Shown here in pieces: positions 10,801 through 19,582 of a DNA stretch of 64,000 nucleotides (position 1 is its first letter; each line of letters begins with the position of its first letter). The notes under the pieces were generated by a model. It was not told the DNA's origin. It ran no database searches and was given only the letters and a program-made list of their open reading frames with translations. The stretch comes from Tethya wilhelma (lineage: Eukaryota; Porifera; Demospongiae; Tethyida; Tethyidae). Where the stretch lies: assembly GCA_964030475.1 (NCBI GenBank), contig CAXIPT010000005.1, positions 4,072,650-4,136,649 of the forward strand. The letters run 5' to 3'. A program made the position numbers and the translations under genes.

Positions 10801-13194
10801 AAATTGGGATGTATTAATTTAACATTTCAAGTTCCTTTGTTTGTACAAGAAGAAATTTTTCCATTAACATGTGAGCAAGAGCAAGTCCTATCACAACTAG
10901 GAGTTGTTCGACTTTGCAGTGGATCATATATTTTTTGTTCTCAAACCAAAACTGATTCAGAAGTGGATATCAAAGATAATGATCCAAATGACAAGCCTGA
11001 CAATGATTCTGCTATTGAGATAAGCACAGCCAAATCTGAGATAACCGATCATTTCTTATTTAAGGTAAAACTCATTCCAGCTAGATTGTGTATTTAGTCA
11101 AACTGACATGCATGTGCACGGTGTTTTGTTGTTAAATTAAACATTTTGATGTTTTTGACATTTTTTTTGCATTTCCTGGGTGTACTATATATATGTTTGG
11201 GAATGGAGCTGTATAGCTGGAGATTTTCAAGGAGTAATATTTTTTGCAATTTTATTTTCGAGCATCGAGCACCCCCGCCCCATATATTGCAATGCAATGT
11301 TTTCGTGGGTAAAATTTTCACACTCACTGAAAATCCAGCTAACAAGTGACATTTGTACTCCTCAAAAGTTTCTAGCAGTACAATACTATAATTACAAGTA
11401 CAAAAAACGTTAGAAATGGAATAAACATAGGAATCGCCAAATCGGAATGGTTGTGAGGTTGAGTGAGAAGTTCATTTCACTGTGTCACATATGTGCCTAG
11501 CTCAATGACACTGTAGACACAGCGGAATGAACTCACTCAATCTCACAACCATTCGCTCACTTTTTTTACGATTTGGCCATTCCTATGTTTGTATTACATT
11601 TCTAATGTTTTTTGTACTTATTTGCCATTCCTATGTTTGTATTACGTTTTTTGTACTTGTTAATTTGTTCAATTTTTTTCTTGAGTAATGTCTGCAAGTA
11701 GCCTGAAGTTTTGTGTCAGCTATATAGCTATGGTGTTGTGTAAGGTAATAATATTATAGGTTTAGTAAAGTTTCTAGAAGTGGAATTTAGTCTTTAGCTG
11801 TGAGCATAGTACTTGCCAACAGCCCATGAGTGTAGTCATGCCCTTCATACAACAGCTGAAACACTCAAGCTGAGCCTTTAACTTATATAGCTAGCTGTAG
11901 TTCAGTATTGTAACAGTATACTGATCAAATAGCTAGCTATATCCGCATTGTTAATTTTGGTCATTTTTTGTCGAGTAAAATTGGTTGTACAAGGAAGGCT
12001 GTTTTACTTTCAAAAAACTCACTCGATCCTCATACAAGCCAAGAGAAAAAGTAAGTTGTAGAAGTAAAGTTAGTTATTTGAATTAGCGTTTCATAAATAA
12101 ATGCTACTTTACAGTTTTTATTAGCTAATTTCTAGGCGGTCAAAATTGGACCACTTATGCTACTATTTTTTCCTCCCTCTCCTGTTGGCTGTACGCTTTA
12201 TCAATCATAGACTCTCTCTGACGTGAAAACGGTTTGAAACAAATTCTAGTATTATACCTGGTTGGTTTATCATACGGTAGTACATATAGTAGGAATGGGC
12301 CGACTGTCCCATAGACACAATACAAAATGTTGGTCACTATAAAAATCTAGTTAAACAAAATTAAACCTTCAAAGTTGCTCAGAGGCTTTCAATGACAGAT
12401 ACCATCTGCATCCAAGGCCTAAACTGTGACTCACAAAAACTTTCCTCAGCACTCGTAAGGAGCGCTAGTGGGAAGCCATAATAGTGCCTTTTTTGTTCTC
12501 CTAACGTACGTACGTACTTACTTACTTACTTACTTCCTAACTGACTTACTTGAAAAGGATTTCCAGAGAATCAGAATGTGTTGAGCCAACTTTGACAGCA
12601 CAAAGTAAGTTCTTTTCATGGATACTACATTCCTTGATACTTGTTTTTATCTCAAATAGGCCTAAACAAAAACTAGAAAGTTTTGAAACTTATATAAAGT
12701 GTATAAATTCATGTACTACAACGCAGCCATCTTTGTGGGTATGGAGTGGGTATGCGCATGTGCATTAGCCTCCTTCAGCATGATGTTTTGCATGTGGCTG
12801 CTACTCAAGCTTTTTGTAGGGACTAACTAGTCTCTGATAGTCTCCACACTGTAGTGTTGAAAAAAGTGAATGAACAAGTAGTAAAAAATTTTTTAAAAAA
12901 TTAGTAGTGTAGGAATGGCCCGAATGGCAGTGCGGTAAAAAGTATTGGAACAAGGCATGGTCTCAATTCAGCACATGACTACTTCATTTTTTATACCCAA
13001 CTCTCGGTTCAATTCCTACTAAGTAGTTGGCTAAGCAGTGGAGTAAACTGGACTGCATGCCGCAAATGCAATAATAATAAGCTATGGTACTATAGTACAG
13101 ATCATTTCATTTACGACACTGAGGATCCATATGAGGGATCAAGAATAAAAATGAAGTAGTCATGTGCCGAATTGAGACCATAATACTTGAAGCC

Positions 13195-13228
<34 letters not shown>

Positions 13229-16200
13229 GCCAACAGCTTAATTAAATATATCGACAAATAAGTTTTTTTGGTATGGAAAAGTCTCAGAAACTCGCTTAAC
13301 GATATAGGTAGAAATGTATTAGCGAGTCTTCTCTGAACTATACAAAATAAAGCCAATTTAGCTCCAAATAATACCACTACTGCTATCAATCAATCTTCTC
13401 AATACTTTTACGATGTGAGTTCAAGGTACACTAATCGAATAGTGACATCAAAATTTACGGATGTTACACGATAGTATACAAGATTACCAGAATTCTGGTA
13501 ATTATGCGCATGTGCAACAGTGTGTACCAGGCCCTCTTTTTGGTCTACACAAACAGAACAGGAACATTATATTGAGGGCTCTGTACCTTAAAGGCGCAGT
13601 CGCACGGAAGTAAACTTACGTGATGTAATGAAGCCGTATTTTGCACTTAATTGCTGTGCACAGAATTTAGACCAGCGCTAATATGAGTCTCCGCGCTTTT
13701 CAAATACAGCCAACGCTCATGAAAAGCTCTAGTGTTACTCTTCGCTAGTTTGCTAGCTTACCCAGCTGCTTTTTTTCCTAACTGCACCGGTTTTCAACGC
13801 TATATCTACACGTTCTCGATCGCAAACACGTAGACAAAAAATACCCAGACTGCAGCTTGCGCACTTCCACTATGGCGCCATGCAAGCTGAGAAAACACTT
13901 TCTTTTCATTCAACAAGAGCCAAGAACACAAGACTCACAAGAAAAAACGAGAACTAAAACTGGACAAAACCGGTTTACACTAAACAAGTCAAACGAGTTT
14001 GTTCACTAACCTAATTGTGATCATGGTGGTTAGGATTTACTATTGATTTTTGTGATCATAACAAATACATTGCTACATTATCATATTATAATATATACTT
14101 AAGTCCAATGTTCATTCATCACATATATAGTCAACTAAAAATAGGAATCGTGACGTATTTGGTCCAAAATTGTGCATGTTTGCATACTTCAGTGCTCCGT
14201 GTACTGTGCATGTTACTACTCGCGTAATAGTAACTATATGTGGCCAGCTGTTATTACAATTACATGTATTAGCTTGCTAGCCTCATTCCCAGGCTCCCTC
14301 CCACCGGAAATTTAGTGCGAGAGAAAAGGGAAGAGGGAGCCTGGTATCAAAAATCACGTGGGGTAGAAGGGTGGTGGAAGGGTGATTAGTGAGCGTGGGC
14401 ATGGCGATTGATATCTTAGCCTGCCAACGCTTTAAATTGGAGTTCAACTGAGTTCAACAGTGGAAAACAAACGGGTGGTAGAAAGAGTATTGTTAGGCTG
14501 TCTATGGCTTGAAGTCTGCATCATTTATACTGTCCAAAATTAGCATTGACAACCTGGCAATTTGAATGCTCACACGAGCTGATTTTCTATCAAGTATTGG
14601 TAGTGTAGAGCATCAGTATATTACACTGTAACTGTGTATAGACTGTTGATAGACAATATAATACTAGCAACTAGCTTTCTTTACAATATAGTAGCTGCTC
14701 ATAGCGCTCAGCGATCACGAATATTGCTTCTGTGCACAGAACCAAGAGTTTGACATCATTATTCTAACCGCCCCACCCACGCATTTATTCTTTAGCAACA
14801 ATTGACGTCATACACGTGATTTTAGATACCAGGCTCCCTCTTTCTTTGCGACATAAGCGCACTTAAATTGTAAGGTTTCTGGTCATGTTTGATATTTTTG
14901 GTAACTTCCTGTCTGCTATATAGTAACACAGTGCCTTTAAAGTGACAAATTTTTGTGAGTACTAACATATATGTTTAAAATTTTTACGAATGGCTCCAAA
15001 AGTGCAAAAATTCGGTCATGTAAAAATTTATTTTTTTTATTTTCTTCTTCTTCTTCTTCTTCTATCTTCTCACGCCATAATGATATCTCAGAGACAATTC
15101 ACTTTCAGAAGCTGATTCTCAGTGAACGAATAAACTTAGAAACTTTTCTTCACGTGCTTTTGGTATTCTGTGTCTCTCGTTGGGTGCACCATGGCTAGAT
15201 ACAAGGCGAAAAGCACCTTCTCCGTATGGCAGCCATTCATTTCTATGCTCATGTATAATTCATTAGCTACCGTTGAAGATTGAAATTGATGACCCCAGCT
15301 TTTTTCAGCTACAAGTTTGCGTTATTTGGAATCTGAATATTTGCTGCCTTCCTGCTTGCTTTACCTGCTTGAAGATTTCTGGTTGTGCTGAATTCTCTCG
15401 GTCTGGTTTGTGTAGTTATTTGGACACAACTTATTGCTTGATCTTCAAAAGCTGGAAGAATTGATCTTTTAACATAACTAGTAACTGAGATGCCCAGGGG
15501 CCTGAGGGCAGTGTATAACAAAGTAGTCCCTTCACCTCCTAAATATTAAAGACTGAAAGATTACAGCATGCAAAGGTAGTAAATTTTGTTAGATACAGCT
15601 CGAAGTTAGCATGCTGTGACGCCGCTGAAATTTCAAAAAGCCGCCGCTTTTATGAATAAATTAAGATACACAGACAGACACTGTCAGACATGTCACATCA
15701 AGTGCAGACAAAACAATTACTGTTACTATAATCATTATAGTAGTACTTGTGCTCAGATTATATATACCTTGCATATCTTAATTTGCTAATTAAGTCCTTC
15801 AAACTCACATAAATTTTTCCTCTCAGGACACTGACCAAGAATTCCCCGATCCAGGTTATGATGATGAACAACAAGTAGAAACATTAAAAGCAACTAATCT
15901 TGTATTGCACAATGCATCATTCTCTGGGAAACTAGAACAAATTAAGGACTTGGTTGAAACACGTGCATTGAATCCATTAAGTAAGGATCATCATGGAAAC
16001 ACTGCTCTTCATTATGCAGCCAAAGGCAACCAACTAAAAGTATTGAAATATTTTGTCCAAAGACTCAACGAAAAAGGCTGTAATCACCTTACATTTAATA
16101 AAAATGGTGAATCACCCTTACATGTTGCTGCTCGAAGAGGGTACATTGATATAGTGAAGTATTTGATATTAAAAGAACAACTAGACCCCCTGTGCCAAGA

Positions 16201-19200
16201 CCACAAGTTTGACCCTACTCCACTCCACTCCAGTTGTTTAAGCGATAACGTAGATCTTGTTTGCTTTCTAGTAAATGAAGCTAAGTGCTGTGCGATTATT
16301 GAAGATATTGCAGAAATTGCTACAAAGCATGGTCGTAGGCTGGTCCATTTTGCTTCAATTGGTGGCAACATAAAGATTATGAAGTACATAATTTCCGAGT
16401 TGAATTGCCTTCCTAATACCCAAGATTATAATGATTTCACACCACTTCATATTGCAGCAAAATATGGACATTTTCACCTGGTTAAGTATTTGGTTAATAG
16501 TTGTAATTGTAACCCAATGCAGCCAGATAAAAATAAAAAAACTCCTCTCCTCCTTGCTGCTTCAAGTGGACATTTAGAGATCGTTAAATTTATTATTGCA
16601 AAAGGTGGAGTTCCTGAAGCAAGAAACTCAAAAGGAAAGTCCTCACTTCATTTAGCTGCTCAATATGGTCACGTGGATATAGTTGACTTCCTAATCACCA
16701 GACTTAACTGTGATGCTAATGCTGTATGTAGTATGGGGAGAACTCCTCTTCATTATGCTGCTCAAAGTGGTCATATATCTGTAACAAAGAGCTTAGTTGA
16801 TGTCCACAATTCTGACCCCTTGCATCAAGACGATGACATGGTCACACCACTTCATCTGGCTGCTTCAAAAGGTCATCTAAAAGTTGTCAAATATTTTATC
16901 TCTAAAAAGAATGCAGATAGAATGTGTAAAACTGAAAATGAAAACACTCCTCTTCATTTAGCTGCTCATTCTGGCCATATTGATACAGTTAGGTTTTTGA
17001 TTTCTGTAGAATGTGACCCTAACTGTCATAACAGTTCCAGAGCAACTCCCCTTCACTATGCAGCACTTGGAGGTCACCTCCATGTTGCAAAATATTTGAT
17101 TTATGATTGTCACTGCAATCCAACACAACAAGATGAAGCAGAAAATACCCCACTTCATTTTGCAGCATCCAGAGGACATTTGAATGTGGTCAAGTTTCTG
17201 GTAAGTTTCAAAGAAGTGGATCCTATTTGTAAGGGTACTGATGGAAATTCTTCGCTTCATCTGGCTGCTCTTTATGGGAACATTGACATAGTTAGATTTT
17301 TAGTATCTGTGGTCAAATGTGATCCAAATTGTAAGAACAGCTTAGGCCGAACACCACTTCATTCTGCTGCTTGTAATGGTCACATACAGGTTGTTACATA
17401 CTTAATAAATGAATGCAATTGTGAACCTTCTCAATCAGATTTGAATGAATATGTACCTCTCCACAATGCAGCATCAGAAGGACACATTGATGTGGTTAAA
17501 TTTCTCATTGCTAATGAAGGAGTCGATCCCGAGTGCAGAAACAACAGTGGGAACACCCCTCTTGATTTAGCTGCATTTAGTGGCCATCTGGAAATAGTGA
17601 AATTTCTAATCTCCAGGTCAAAATGTCATGATTCTAGTACAAAGCTGTTAAGAAGACCACTCTGTTTTGCTACTCAAGGTGGTCATTTCCATGTTGTAAA
17701 ACACTTGATTACTGAACACAATTGTGACCCTTCACAAAAAGATAAAAACATGTTTTCACTTCTACATCATGCTAGTTTGAATGGACATATTGATCTTGTC
17801 AACTATTTTACAGTGGAAACACACTTGAATCCATGGTGTACGACTAAAGAAGGATTGTCCTCACTTCATTTAGCTGCTCAATATGGTCACATGGATATAG
17901 TTGACTTCCTAATCACCAGGCTTAACTGTGATGCTAATGCTGTATGTAGTATGGGGAGAACTCCTCTTCATTATGCTGCTCAAAGTGGTCATATATCTGT
18001 AACAAAGAGCTTAGTTGATGTCCACAATTCTGACCCCTTGCATCAAGACGATGACATGGTCACACCACTTCATCTGGCTGCTTCAAAAGGTCATCTAAAA
18101 GTTGTCAAATATTTTATCTCTAAAAGGAATGCAGATGGAATGTGTAAAACTGATGATGAAAACACTCCTCTTCACTTAGCCGCTCGCTTTGGCCACCTTC
18201 CAGTGGTTAAATACTTAACCAAAGAGTTGAAGTGCGACCCAAACTGTCAAAGCAGTTCTGAAAGAACACCTCTTCATTATGCAGCTCTAGGTGGTGAACT
18301 CCGTGTGGTAGAATACCTGATTACTAAGTGCAACTGCGATCCTTCACAACCAGATGAAGAGCAGCTCACACCACTTCATTTTGCAGCTATTGAAGGACAC
18401 TTAAATGTCATAAAACTCTTAATAACGTTGGGTCATCCAGATAATCGAACAAATAGAGGATACACAGCTCTTGATGTAGCTTCTCTGTATGGACATAAAG
18501 ATGTTGTTGAATTTTTGATTACTAAAACTAATACTAAACTGAGTCTTCATCCTGCAGCACTAGGGGGACACATAGAAATCGTTGAAAGTCTGATTAATCA
18601 ATATGAGTGTGATCCTTCAGAGCGGGATCAATTGAGACTAACACCATTACATCTTGCAGCTTCAAAAGGACACCTTAGCGTTGTCAAATATCTTACCCTA
18701 CAAGAGAGCGTAAACTCACAATGTATTGATATTGATGGGAACACACCTCTCCATCTAGCTGCTCTTTGTGGGCACATTGCAGTTGTTAAGTTTCTAATTT
18801 CAGAGATGAAATGTGACCCTTATTGCACGAATATTTTAGGAAGAACACCACTTCACGATGCTGCTGATGGTGGCCATCTTGACATTGTGCAGTACCTATC
18901 AGAAGTGGACTCAAGCCACTGTTATATTGACACAGATGACTGTCAAGTAGCTACTCAATATTGTAGTGACATTGCACCAGATAAAGTTCTAATATCAACA
19001 GTAACAAAGTTTAACTTACTGAATTGTCAAGACAGCGATGGAAGAACACCCCTTCACTATGCTGCTTCTAGTGGCCACATTCATGTGGTAACATACTTAA
19101 TAGATAATTGCAATTGCGATCCATCACCATCAGATGTGAATGGCTATTTACCCCTTCATAGTGCAGCTTTTAATGGACAGCTCGGTGTTGTTGAATATCT

Positions 19201-19351
19201 TATTGTTGAAAAACATGTTAATCCAATTTCTTGTACCTCTAGTGGAATTACTCCACAAAAATTAGCAGAAAACAATAAACATGTAACAATTGTCAAGTTT
19301 TTGACCAAGATTATAGACTTGGGTGCACATTTTGTTGATTATGATTGCTGA
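1716..19351 (+). CDS. 2A-leader / Death domain / novel domain / ankyrin-repeat protein (gene model)
   Basis: Four exons are proposed: 1716-1880, 2929-3216, 10118-11064 and 15827-19351. Donors and acceptors are GT/AG and phases agree at every junction (1/1, 1/1, 0/0), which supports one gene despite introns of 6.9 and 4.8 kb full of transposons. The first exon ends two codons after a 2A motif, so ribosome skipping would release the hydrophobic leader and start the main protein with Pro-Pro-Gly. The body would be a Death domain (adaptor-type homotypic interaction), an unrecognised domain of about 315 residues, and about 33 ankyrin repeats. No ATG lies in frame in the first exon, so an upstream start exon is missing from the model. 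It is inferred to be an intracellular signalling or recognition protein. Linkage of exons needs transcript support. Confidence 0.62.
2101..2466. mobile_element. TTAA-flanked MITE (piggyBac-like), copy 1
   Basis: TTAA at 2101-2104 and 2463-2466 flank inverted ends GGTTCTGCAGGGTAT / ATCCCGGAACC. A second member at 3892-4383 lies in the opposite orientation; internal stretches such as the GCTCATTGCAC region match its complement. No ORF is present. TTAA target duplication is the signature of piggyBac-type transposases, so this is a likely non-autonomous derivative. It sits in the intron between the 2A and Death exons; 2467-2928 shows nothing further. Confidence 0.7.
2929..3216 (+). CDS. Death-domain exon
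   Basis: The exon starts after TATATAG and ends at TTCAAG|GTAATC, phase 1 at both ends; an alternative donor at 3207 keeps the same phase. The product of about 95 residues has Death-fold features: a WYQIGIHLGI-type helix 1-2 segment, RLTQTLQYWL, then SICWESIVDVLKSV and a final LADQL helix. Death domains build homotypic receptor/adaptor complexes in apoptosis and innate signalling. It sits directly behind the 2A leader, so it would be the N-terminal domain of the released protein. Confidence 0.82.
3250..3806. repeat. Long foldback (inverted-repeat) element
   Basis: About 230 bp (3250-3480) reappear as the inverted complement at 3540-3770, including the GGGCTTTACCCCTCC segment and the TTGTTTTTTTGCA segment. 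Part of the loop (GCATGCTTCTTAAGA) is itself repeated inverted at 3772-3806, so the whole unit could form a near-continuous cruciform. Non-coding, probably a foldback transposon. Confidence 0.8.
3807..3882. repeat. Short perfect-type palindrome
   Basis: CCAATCAA..TGTACACTTAGTAGGCTACAATATA is followed at once by its inverted complement (TTGTAGCCTACTAAGTGTACA..TTGATTGG), arms of about 35 bp with almost no loop. It abuts the foldback element on one side and the TTAA element on the other. Confidence 0.75.
3892..4383. mobile_element. TTAA-flanked MITE (piggyBac-like), copy 2
   Basis: TTAA 3892-3895 and 4380-4383 bracket ends GGTTCCGGGATAC / TATCCCAGAACC. It is related in inverse orientation to the element at 2101-2466 but is longer because of extra internal sequence. 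The closing TTAA is shared with the next small element. Confidence 0.72.
4380..4506. mobile_element. Small TTAA-flanked hairpin element
   Basis: Between TTAA at 4380-4383 and 4503-4506 the arms read CTTGGTGTGTGCATAGCACA and its approximate complement ending TGCTATGCACGCAGCAAG. It is directly adjacent to the preceding TTAA element. The stretch 4507-5008 shows no gene or clear repeat. Confidence 0.5.
5009..5259. mobile_element. MITE with about 60-bp terminal inverted repeats
   Basis: Starts TTGGAAATGTATAATGAGAC and ends with the near-complement GTCTCATTACATTTCCAA; the arms continue through GCCAAATCGTAAAAAGAAAG and the AACAAGATGG motif. Members or relatives with the same GGAATGGCCAAATCG theme occur near 11409-11606, 50790-51035 and 52600-52745. 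Non-coding. Nothing is evident in 5260-5640. Confidence 0.78.
5646..5950 (+). repeat. Two-copy direct repeat
   Basis: A block containing AAAACTACTTTTAGGTTTG and later AGAGACTCTTC(A/G)AGCCATA occurs at about 5655-5755 and again at about 5830-5925 with clear divergence. The start of each copy contains GGATCGTCAAT or GGATCATCAAT. No coding content. Origin unknown, perhaps an old tandem duplication. Confidence 0.6.
5985..6440 (-). repeat. Dispersed repeat copy with CAC and expanded GAA microsatellites
   Basis: 5990-6040 is a (CAC)n/(CCA)n tract. From about 6130 to 6330 the sequence is the inverted relative of 15060-15260 (AAGCACGTGAAGA, AATCAGCTTCTGAAAGT). A pure GAA tract of roughly 30 units follows at about 6331-6427, where the copy near 15044 has only about seven. 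The open frames through the tract (poly-Glu, poly-Arg) are artefacts of the repeat. Confidence 0.7.
6549..7386. mobile_element. 838-bp palindromic foldback element
   Basis: The left end CACATACCTTACCACAAGTT is answered at the right end by ACTTGTGGTAAGGTATGTG, and matching continues inward over roughly 400 bp per arm, including the GACACCCAAATCAGG and AAAAAGACGTCTTTTT segments. There is no coding region. This is one of the largest near-complete palindromes in the window. Confidence 0.82.
7387..8581. other. Intronic sequence, no gene seen
   Basis: Only a short (GGT)n tract at about 7789-7815 and a loose repeat of an AGCTGGTTTTCTGGACG phrase (near 7950 and 8125) stand out. No ORF with protein-like composition. 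Confidence 0.5.
8582..9204. mobile_element. TIR element, 'CCCAGGCTCC' family
   Basis: The left end (AGCCTCATTCCCAGGCTCC, then TCCTTCACGAATATTTT) is mirrored at the right end (AAAAATATTCGTGAAGGA followed by AGAGCC). The 623-bp unit has no clear transposase. A related pair of ends lies at 14279-14860. The right end directly abuts the next MITE at 9204. Confidence 0.65.
9204..9449. mobile_element. MITE with CTAAAGTCCATCTGGTTTGA ends, copy 1
   Basis: About 246 bp with inverted ends CTAAAGTCCATCTGGTTTGA and TCAAACCAGATGGACTTTAG. A second copy of nearly the same size (45450-45676) sits in an intron 36 kb away. The TA step at the borders suggests a TA target duplication. Region 9450-10117 shows no gene; base 10025 is ambiguous. 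Confidence 0.8.
10118..11064 (+). CDS. Exon encoding an unrecognised, probably sponge-specific domain
   Basis: An open exon from an ATATAG acceptor (phase 1) to TTTAAG|GTAAAA (phase 0), about 315 residues. I do not recognise a catalogued family. Visible landmarks are an N-terminal helical part, a central VEQIVKALGT / ERAFVDYAKRKVYECP segment, a SHLKLFNGKLSELFNL stretch, and a terminal beta-like part (LVSVKLGCINLTFQVP, SQLGVVRLCSGSYIF). The last 45 residues are acidic and low complexity. It lies between Death and ankyrin exons with matching phases, so it is likely the middle module of that protein. It may act as a linker or regulatory fold; no catalytic motif is apparent. Confidence 0.7.
11409..11606. 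mobile_element. MITE related to the 5009-5259 family
   Basis: Inverted ends GTTAGAAATGGAATAAACATAGG and CCTATGTTTGTATTACATTTCTAA (only part is perfect), with CCAAATCG near the left arm and CGATTTGGCCATTCC in the right arm. A partial tandem copy of the right end follows to about 11650. No gene is seen from 11650 to about 12250. Confidence 0.68.
12254..13190 (+). mobile_element. Non-autonomous composite element, plus orientation
   Basis: Begins with the CATACGGTAGTACATATAG / AGGAATGGGCCGACTGTCCC end seen also at 27777 and, inverted, near 24454. It continues through the ACTTACTTACTTACTTCC stretch and an AAGCTTTTTGTAGGGACTAA segment, and ends in a long inverted repeat (arms about 12860-12990 and 13140-13190) built on GTGCCGAA / ACATGACTACTTCATTTTT. 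The same order of parts recurs in two other places in the window, implying one transposon family with a hairpin-like 3' region. No ORF. A short (AAT)n tract follows at 13197-13224. Confidence 0.6.
13225..14278. other. Intronic sequence without a recognisable gene
   Basis: No coding frame with protein character. 14150-14270 resembles 34240-34360 (TGACGTATTT, GCGTAATAGTA, CAGCTGTTATTACAA), so it is part of an old dispersed repeat. Confidence 0.45.
14279..14860. mobile_element. TIR element, 'CCCAGGCTCC' family, second copy
   Basis: Starts AGCCTCATTCCCAGGCTCC like 8582. GAGCCTGGTATCAAAAATCACGTG (14336 onward, read in parts) is mirrored by CACGTGATTTTAGATACCAGG at about 14815-14836. The internal sequence has no transposase. 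Confidence 0.55.
15044..15480 (+). repeat. Dispersed repeat copy (TTC tract plus conserved flank)
   Basis: A (TTC)n tract of about seven units is followed by AAGCTGATTCTCAGTGAACG, TTCACGTGCTTTT and AGCACCTTCTCC. The same order is found, diverged, at 51660-51960 and, inverted with a large GAA expansion, at about 6130-6427. The short ORFs here have no protein-like character. Confidence 0.65.
15827..19351 (+). CDS. Ankyrin-repeat exon (about 33 repeats)
   Basis: One uninterrupted exon from CTCTCAG to a TGA stop, 1174 residues. From about residue 35 it is tandem ankyrin repeats of roughly 33 residues, recognisable by TPLHLAA / GH(L)xVVKYLI cores, with a short degenerate end. The opening 30 residues are acidic (DTDQEFPDPGYDDEQQ). 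Ankyrin arrays are protein-binding scaffolds. Several repeats carry Cys in the YLI..C.CDP position, giving an unusually Cys-rich array. Two blocks of about 325 bp are almost identical, showing recent internal duplication or conversion. The single long exon suggests retroposition or expansion without introns. It could in principle be its own gene, but no initiator Met lies near the exon start apart from that at residue 37. Confidence 0.88.
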   Translation, partial: DTDQEFPDPGYDDEQQVETLKATNLVLHNASFSGKLEQIKDLVETRALNPLSKDHHGNTALHYAAKGNQLKVLKYFVQRLNEKGCNHLTFNKNGESPLHVAARRGYIDIVKYLILKEQLDPLCQDHKFDPTPLHSSCLSDNVDLVCFLVNEAKCCAIIEDIAEIATKHGRRLVHFASIGGNIKIMKYIISELNCLPNTQDYNDFTPLHIAAKYGHFHLVKYLVNSCNCNPMQPDKNKKTPLLLAASSGHLEIVKFIIAKGGVPEARNSKGKSSLHLAAQYGHVDIVDFLITRLNCDANAVCSMGRTPLHYAAQSGHISVTKSLVDVHNSDPLHQDDDMVTPLHLAASKGHLKVVKYFISKKNADRMCKTENENTPLHLAAHSGHIDTVRFLISVECDPNCHNSSRATPLHYAALGGHLHVAKYLIYDCHCNPTQQDEAENTPLHFAASRGHLNVVKFLVSFKEVDPICKGTDGNSSLHLAALYGNIDIVRFLVSVVKCDPNCKNSLGRTPLHSAACNGHIQVVTYLINECNCEPSQSDLNEYVPLHNAASEGHIDVVKFLIANEGVDPECRNNSGNTPLDLAAFSGHLEIVKFLISRSKCHDSSTKLLRRPLCFATQGGHFHVVKHLITEHNCDPSQKDKNMFSLLHHASLNGHIDLVNYFTVETHLNPWCTTKEGLSSLHLAAQYGHMDIVDFLITRLNCDANAVCSMGRTPLHYAAQSGHISVTKSLVDVHNSDPLHQDDDMVTPLHLAASKGHLKVVKYFISKRNADGMCKTDDENTPLHLAARFGHLPVVKYLTKELKCDPNCQSSSERTPLHYAALGGELRVVEYLITKCNCDPSQPDEEQLTPLHFAAIEGHLNVIKLLITLGHPDNRTNRGYTALDVASLYGHKDVVEFLITKTNTKLSLHPAALGGHIEIVESLINQYECDPSERDQLRLTPLHLAASKGHLSVVKYLTLQESVNSQCIDIDGNTPLHLAALCGHIAVVKFLISEMKCDPYCTNILGRTPLHDAADGGHLDIVQYLSEVDSSHCYIDTDDCQVATQYCSDIAPDKVLISTVTKFNLLNCQDSDGRTPLHYAASSGHIHVVTYLIDNCNCDPSPSDVNGYLPLHSAAFNGQLGVVEYLIVEKHVNPISCTSSGITPQKLAENNKHVTIVKFLTKIIDLGAHFVDYDC
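16641..18183 (+). repeat. Near-identical intragenic duplicate within the ankyrin array
   Basis: Bases 16641 to about 16965 recur at 17859 to about 18183 (offset 1218 bp = 406 codons) with only a handful of substitutions, such as CACCAGA/CACCAGG and AAAAAGA/AAAAGGA. Each copy covers about three ankyrin repeats. The other repeats of the array are clearly diverged, so this pair arose recently by unequal exchange or gene conversion and kept the frame. Confidence 0.85.
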
Positions 19352-19582
19352 AATTATATAAACGTTTGATTTTGCTGGTACAAGGCTTATTATTATAGCT
19401 TATACTATTATTAATTTTATATCAGTATTAAAATTAACATTGTTCAGCCTACAGTATTATGTACACTATAATTTCCTATAACTGTTCCATAGCCTGGCTA
19501 CATTCTCAATTTCAAAAAAAGTACGTCTCTCTCTCAGGTACTGGTCTGGCTGTCTTGGTATTATAGAGGGACTATATTATAT

